64,000 bases of DNA from Rubeoparvulum massiliense (GTDB lineage Bacteria > Bacillota > Bacilli > Rubeoparvulales > Rubeoparvulaceae). The notes beneath the pieces were generated by a model. It searched no databases. It was not told the DNA's origin and was given only the letters and a program-made list of their open reading frames with translations. Where the stretch lies: NCBI RefSeq assembly GCF_001049895.1, contig NZ_CVPE01000005.1, forward strand, positions 248,001-312,000. Reading direction: 5' to 3'. Position numbers and translations under genes: made by a program. This document shows positions 61,579-64,000 of this stretch, piece by piece; position 1 is the first letter of the stretch; each line of letters begins with the position of its first letter.

Positions 61579-62456
61579 ACATAGACATCAAAAACATGTG
61601 CAAGCAACTTCGCCTCGCCCACCTGGCGGATGTCTATGAAGATATCCCCTTCGGGGACCGAGAACAGTTTGTCGAGGAACTCCTAAGGCGTGAACTGGCA
61701 CTCCGTAAGGAGACCAAAGCGAAAACGTTGATCAAACGGGCCCGCTTCCTCCATCATAAGTCGCTTGCCTCCTTCGAATGGCGGGACCAGGTCCATCTGC
61801 CTCCTAAGCTGGATAAAGGAGAACTAGAGTCCCTGAACTTCATTCACCGCAAGGAGAATATTGTCCTCTCCGGTTCTCCGGGAACCGGGAAGACCCATTT
61901 GGCTGTCGGGCTCGGGCACAAGGCCTGTGAACAGGGAAAGGAAGTCCGCTTCTACCGCGTGGCTGATTTGGCAGAGACTCTTGAAAAGACATGGCGGGAA
62001 GGACGGTTTCAGCAGTTTCGCAACCGGTTCAAGCAGGTAGATCTGATCATTTTAGACGAAATGGGATATGTCCCATTCAGCCGGGAAGGGGCGGAGCTCC
62101 TTTTCCAACTCATCTCGGATTGGTACGACCAAAAGAGTGTGATCATCACCTCCAATCTGGAGTTCAGTCAATGGAATCGGATTTTTAGCGATTCCAGACT
62201 GACTGCGGCACTGGTCGACCGCGTGATTCATCACGCCCACATTTTGAGCTTTACAGGGGATAGCTATCGAGTCATGAACGCACTTTCTCGAAAAAATAAA
62301 ATATGGATTGGAAGGCTACAAAGTTCTAAACTTTTCTATTGCAAAACACATATAGCTTATATTCTTCTGAATTTATCAATATTTCCTTTGTTGAAATATC
62401 TCCATTTGAACATAGTTGGTCTACCTTACGCCTTATATGAGGAATACTTGGATTAG
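61575..62456 (+). CDS. istB: IS21 helper ATPase IstB, C-terminus running past the IS end
   Basis: 293 residues as read. The ATG overlaps the istA stop (ATGA). Walker A GSPGTGKTHLAVGLG, Walker B VDLIILDEMGYVPFS, sensor ITSNLEFSQW. DnaC/IstB-type AAA+ ATPases position the IstA transposase. The family chain should end about ALSRK; here an A-run (62291-62296) reads through and the frame crosses the right IS end at 62350 into host DNA. One more A would create a stop, so the tail of about 50 residues is not native. Confidence 0.88.
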   Translation: MNIDIKNMCKQLRLAHLADVYEDIPFGDREQFVEELLRRELALRKETKAKTLIKRARFLHHKSLASFEWRDQVHLPPKLDKGELESLNFIHRKENIVLSGSPGTGKTHLAVGLGHKACEQGKEVRFYRVADLAETLEKTWREGRFQQFRNRFKQVDLIILDEMGYVPFSREGAELLFQLISDWYDQKSVIITSNLEFSQWNRIFSDSRLTAALVDRVIHHAHILSFTGDSYRVMNALSRKNKIWIGRLQSSKLFYCKTHIAYILLNLSIFPLLKYLHLNIVGLPYALYEEYLD

Positions 62457-62585
62457 ATAACTCATCATATACCTGTTTAGGCAATACAACTATCTCTGGA
62501 TAGAGTTTTAAATAAAAAATTCTCTCTCTTTCACCCACAAAAAGGTAGAGATACAATTAGTATCAAAAAACAACTTATTAGTCAT
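62351..62585 (-). pseudogene. PIN-domain (DUF4411-like) toxin gene, frameshifted and truncated by IS21
   Basis: ATG 62585 overlaps the end of the ImmA-like gene by 8 bp. The first frame gives MTNKLFFDTNCISTFLWV, the start of a PIN nuclease (first metal Asp in FFDTN). After a shift near 62539-62548 the next frame gives GERERIFYLKLYPEIVVLPKQVYDELSNPSIPHI up to SEEYKLY, where the IS21 right end interrupts it. Roughly half of a PIN domain remains. The missing 3' part is not at the other end of the IS. It is inactive. Confidence 0.8.
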
Positions 62586-63336
62586 ACTTTTCTTCCTCTT
62601 GTGTATCAAACCCGTATACAATGTCTGCTCTAAAACCGTTTAAAAGTAATTCTTCATACTTACCAGTTGAAACGAGTTCTTTTGTTTTTAATTCCTCAGC
62701 CAATTTGACATATTTTCCATAAGTGGCATATTGCTTTTCTTCTGGTGTGGGTATATATAATTTATCATCATAGCCAAGTTTTATGGCTGAAGCTATTATA
62801 CCTGTCTTCATCGTATCGGCTTTTCCACGGGTTATATATCCGTCATTTATTAATCTCCATAACGTAGCCTGCCTGCTCAATCCATAGTGCTGTTCTATTC
62901 TTACAATATCTTCTATCTCAAGTTGATGCTTTTCCTTTTTAAGCTTATTTTTAATGAAATAAGTCAGAGATTCATAAGGTGCTAGGAAATAAGATGCAAA
63001 CATATCTGCTTCCTTTTCCTGTGGGTCATTGTTTGCTTCAAGGTCATTTGAACAAACTATACCCTTAAAGTCTTCATGGAAAAATAAGTGATAGAGCTCG
63101 TGTGCTATTGTAAAACGTTGCCTACCATAGGTCGAAGTAGAGTTAATACCGATTATTTTATTCTTTCCATCTCTAATACACATTCCACTTACTCGATTGC
63201 TCATAGGGTAAAATATCATCGTTAAATCGTCATTGTTGTGAATCAAAGAGAATATATCTATTGGGGAATCTACATCTTCGCCAAATTCTTTACGAAGGCT
63301 TATTGCCTCACCATTCAGTTCTATTTTCTCTTTCAT
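62578..63336 (-). CDS. ImmA/IrrE-family metallopeptidase
   Basis: 252 residues. Zinc protease motif FTIAHELYHLFFH (HELYH) with the third ligand in EKEADMFASYFLAP. The C-terminal part has a winged-helix-like segment (YGLSRQATLWRLINDGYI). ImmA-type proteins cleave or relieve XRE repressors encoded next to them. The XRE gene ends 3 bp upstream of its ATG, and a broken PIN gene follows, making a three-gene cassette of the XRE / ImmA / PIN kind. Confidence 0.92.
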   Translation of the reverse strand: MKEKIELNGEAISLRKEFGEDVDSPIDIFSLIHNNDDLTMIFYPMSNRVSGMCIRDGKNKIIGINSTSTYGRQRFTIAHELYHLFFHEDFKGIVCSNDLEANNDPQEKEADMFASYFLAPYESLTYFIKNKLKKEKHQLEIEDIVRIEQHYGLSRQATLWRLINDGYITRGKADTMKTGIIASAIKLGYDDKLYIPTPEEKQYATYGKYVKLAEELKTKELVSTGKYEELLLNGFRADIVYGFDTQEEEKYD

Positions 63337-63339
63337 TGT

Positions 63340-63678
63340 TTATTCCCCCTCGAGTAAGCCTTCCATAAAACGTAAGTTTAATGCAATTTTATTCATAGCA
63401 GCAATTGTCTTTAAATCCTCCACATCTACGCTCTTTGCCCTAAGAGCCATAGGCATTGGCACAAATTCACTTGCTTCATTTGTAAAATATTCTACAGTGC
63501 ATCCGAATAATTCTGCAGCTTTTTCTAGTATATCTACACTAAATTGTCTCTCGTTTTTTTCACATTTTGAAATATAGCTTTGAGCAACCTCTAAATACTC
63601 TGCTATTTGGCCTTGTGTAAAGCCACTAATTTTTCGTATCTCACTAAACCTTCTACCAATCAAGTCAAAGTTTAACAT
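63340..63678 (-). CDS. XRE-family transcriptional regulator
   Basis: 112 residues from ATG 63678, chosen for the GAGGAGGTG upstream (a longer frame to 63720 has none). Helix-turn-helix at about 8-62 (RRFSEIRKISGFTQGQIAEYLEVAQSYISKCEKNERQFSVDILEKAAELFGC). The C-terminal tail may be the ImmA-sensitive part. It likely represses its own operon. Confidence 0.9.
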   Translation of the reverse strand: MLNFDLIGRRFSEIRKISGFTQGQIAEYLEVAQSYISKCEKNERQFSVDILEKAAELFGCTVEYFTNEASEFVPMPMALRAKSVDVEDLKTIAAMNKIALNLRFMEGLLEGE

Positions 63679-63783
63679 TGCTACACCTCCTCTTACTACA
63701 TTATATGTTAGTTTTGTCATAAACTAAAATGATCATTCATTTAAAATTATGACAAGACTTTTTGAGGTGTTGCTGTGGCTCAT

Positions 63784-63817
63784 AAAAAAAGCAGCTACTG
63801 CATTGACTGTAGTAGCT
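63784..63817 (-). terminator. Terminator after the partial gene at the right edge
   Basis: On the minus strand AGCTACTACA, 5-nt loop, TGCAGTAGCT, then GCTTTTTTT. The adjoining TTCTTTAATGGTTTAA resembles the AT core of the half repeats but has no G-rich arm. Confidence 0.75.
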
Positions 63818-63859
63818 CACTTCTTTAATGGTTTAATAAAATGAAGACATCTCATTTTT

Positions 63860-64000
63860 TTATTTTTCTTTTGGATTAAACTCTAATATAATTTGGTTTT
63901 TGCTTGTAGATGTATCATCACTTTCATATTCATCAAACAAATTTTGATTTTTTTTGGCATCTTCTAGTTCAGATTTTATTTCTTCGTATGTGTTATTATT
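63860..64000 (-). CDS. C-terminal end of a protein cut by the window edge
   Basis: 46 codons, open to base 64000, stop TAA at 63860-63862. The tail is hydrophilic and acidic (YEEIKSELEDAKKNQNLFDEYESDD, ending IILEFNPKEK). Nothing identifies it. A terminator follows, which supports a real gene. Confidence 0.5.
   Translation of the reverse strand, partial: NNNTYEEIKSELEDAKKNQNLFDEYESDDTSTSKNQIILEFNPKEK

Larger units (their letters stand above)
58344..62350 (+). mobile_element. IS21-family element with an IS3 element nested in its left end
   Basis: The left end TGTGTAGTGCAAAATAAAAG (58344 on) is matched, 21 of 27 positions, by the complement of the right end at 62324-62350 (CTTTTCTATTGCAAAACACA). 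A further GTGCAAAA inside the left end fits the multiple terminal repeats of IS21. Without the IS3 insert the element is about 2.37 kb, normal for the family. No target duplication is visible, and the flanks do not belong to one gene. Confidence 0.75.

Noticed and set aside
62296-62456. C-terminal 50 residues of IstB as a novel domain
   Set aside because: The region crosses the IS21 right end into a disrupted host gene; it is read-through of a lost stop.
62326-62556. Intact 76-residue protein
   Set aside because: Its start is inside a PIN domain read in another frame and its last residues are IS21 sequence; it is a pseudogene fragment.
53551-63835. CRISPR array formed by the hairpin-bearing repeats
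   Set aside because: Copies are single, kilobases apart, not in direct tandem with spacers, and no cas genes are present.

Overview
The window looks like chromosomal DNA of a Bacillota bacterium of the Bacillales/Paenibacillales type. The grounds are the degS-degU / degV / comFA-comFC neighbourhood, a GlpP antiterminator system, cydAB without a CydX-type gene, PadR, many S-layer-homology (SLH) surface proteins, strong AGGAGG ribosome sites and frequent TTG starts (metK, a GGDEF protein, a 5'-nucleotidase and others). No rRNA, tRNA or CRISPR array was seen.

Layout. 1-3.0 kb: signalling genes on the minus strand (PAS-GGDEF protein cut by the window edge, NarL-type regulator, PAS histidine kinase with a cysteine cluster), divergent from cydAB (3.2-5.7 kb). 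5.8-9.5 kb: an ABC-ATPase / FtsX-permease / PadR operon with a palindromic operator. 9.6-18.7 kb: comFC, comFA, two paralogous six-helix membrane proteins, DegV, a GAF-GGDEF protein, a small anchored protein, DegU and DegS. 18.8-24.7 kb: HAD phosphatase and GlpP, divergent from a glycerol-3-phosphate ABC transporter (ugpBAE-like) whose leader carries a GlpP-type antiterminator target, then an MBL-fold protein. 24.7-26.5 kb: a REP-associated tyrosine transposase (RAYT) boxed by palindromic repeats, then metK. 28.2-28.6 kb: a type I toxin-antitoxin locus. 28.7-47.8 kb: a cell-surface region with two large subtilases, SLH proteins, secreted beta-repeat proteins, an orphan Panacea-domain protein and a second DegV. 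48-50.4 kb: an amino-acid ABC transporter under a 40-bp palindromic operator. 50.4-53.6 kb: an AAA-ATPase/TOPRIM pair that looks like phage defence, and a DUF1643-like gene. 53.6-55.8 kb: a secreted LysM nucleotidase. 55.9-64 kb: an insertion-sequence graveyard: an IS4-type element splitting a stalk-domain gene, an IS3 element nested in an IS21 element, and a broken XRE/ImmA/PIN cassette.

The most interesting system is a dispersed family of about 54-bp double-palindromic repeats: six full copies and two half copies, two of the full ones directly flanking the RAYT gene. The repeats sit almost exclusively at the 3' ends of genes. In six cases they supply the neighbour's stop codon, and in four they encode its last 9-11 residues. 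Two arm subtypes differ by paired changes, as expected for selection on a long hairpin. Together this looks like a Gram-positive REPIN/BIME-RAYT system that builds gene ends.
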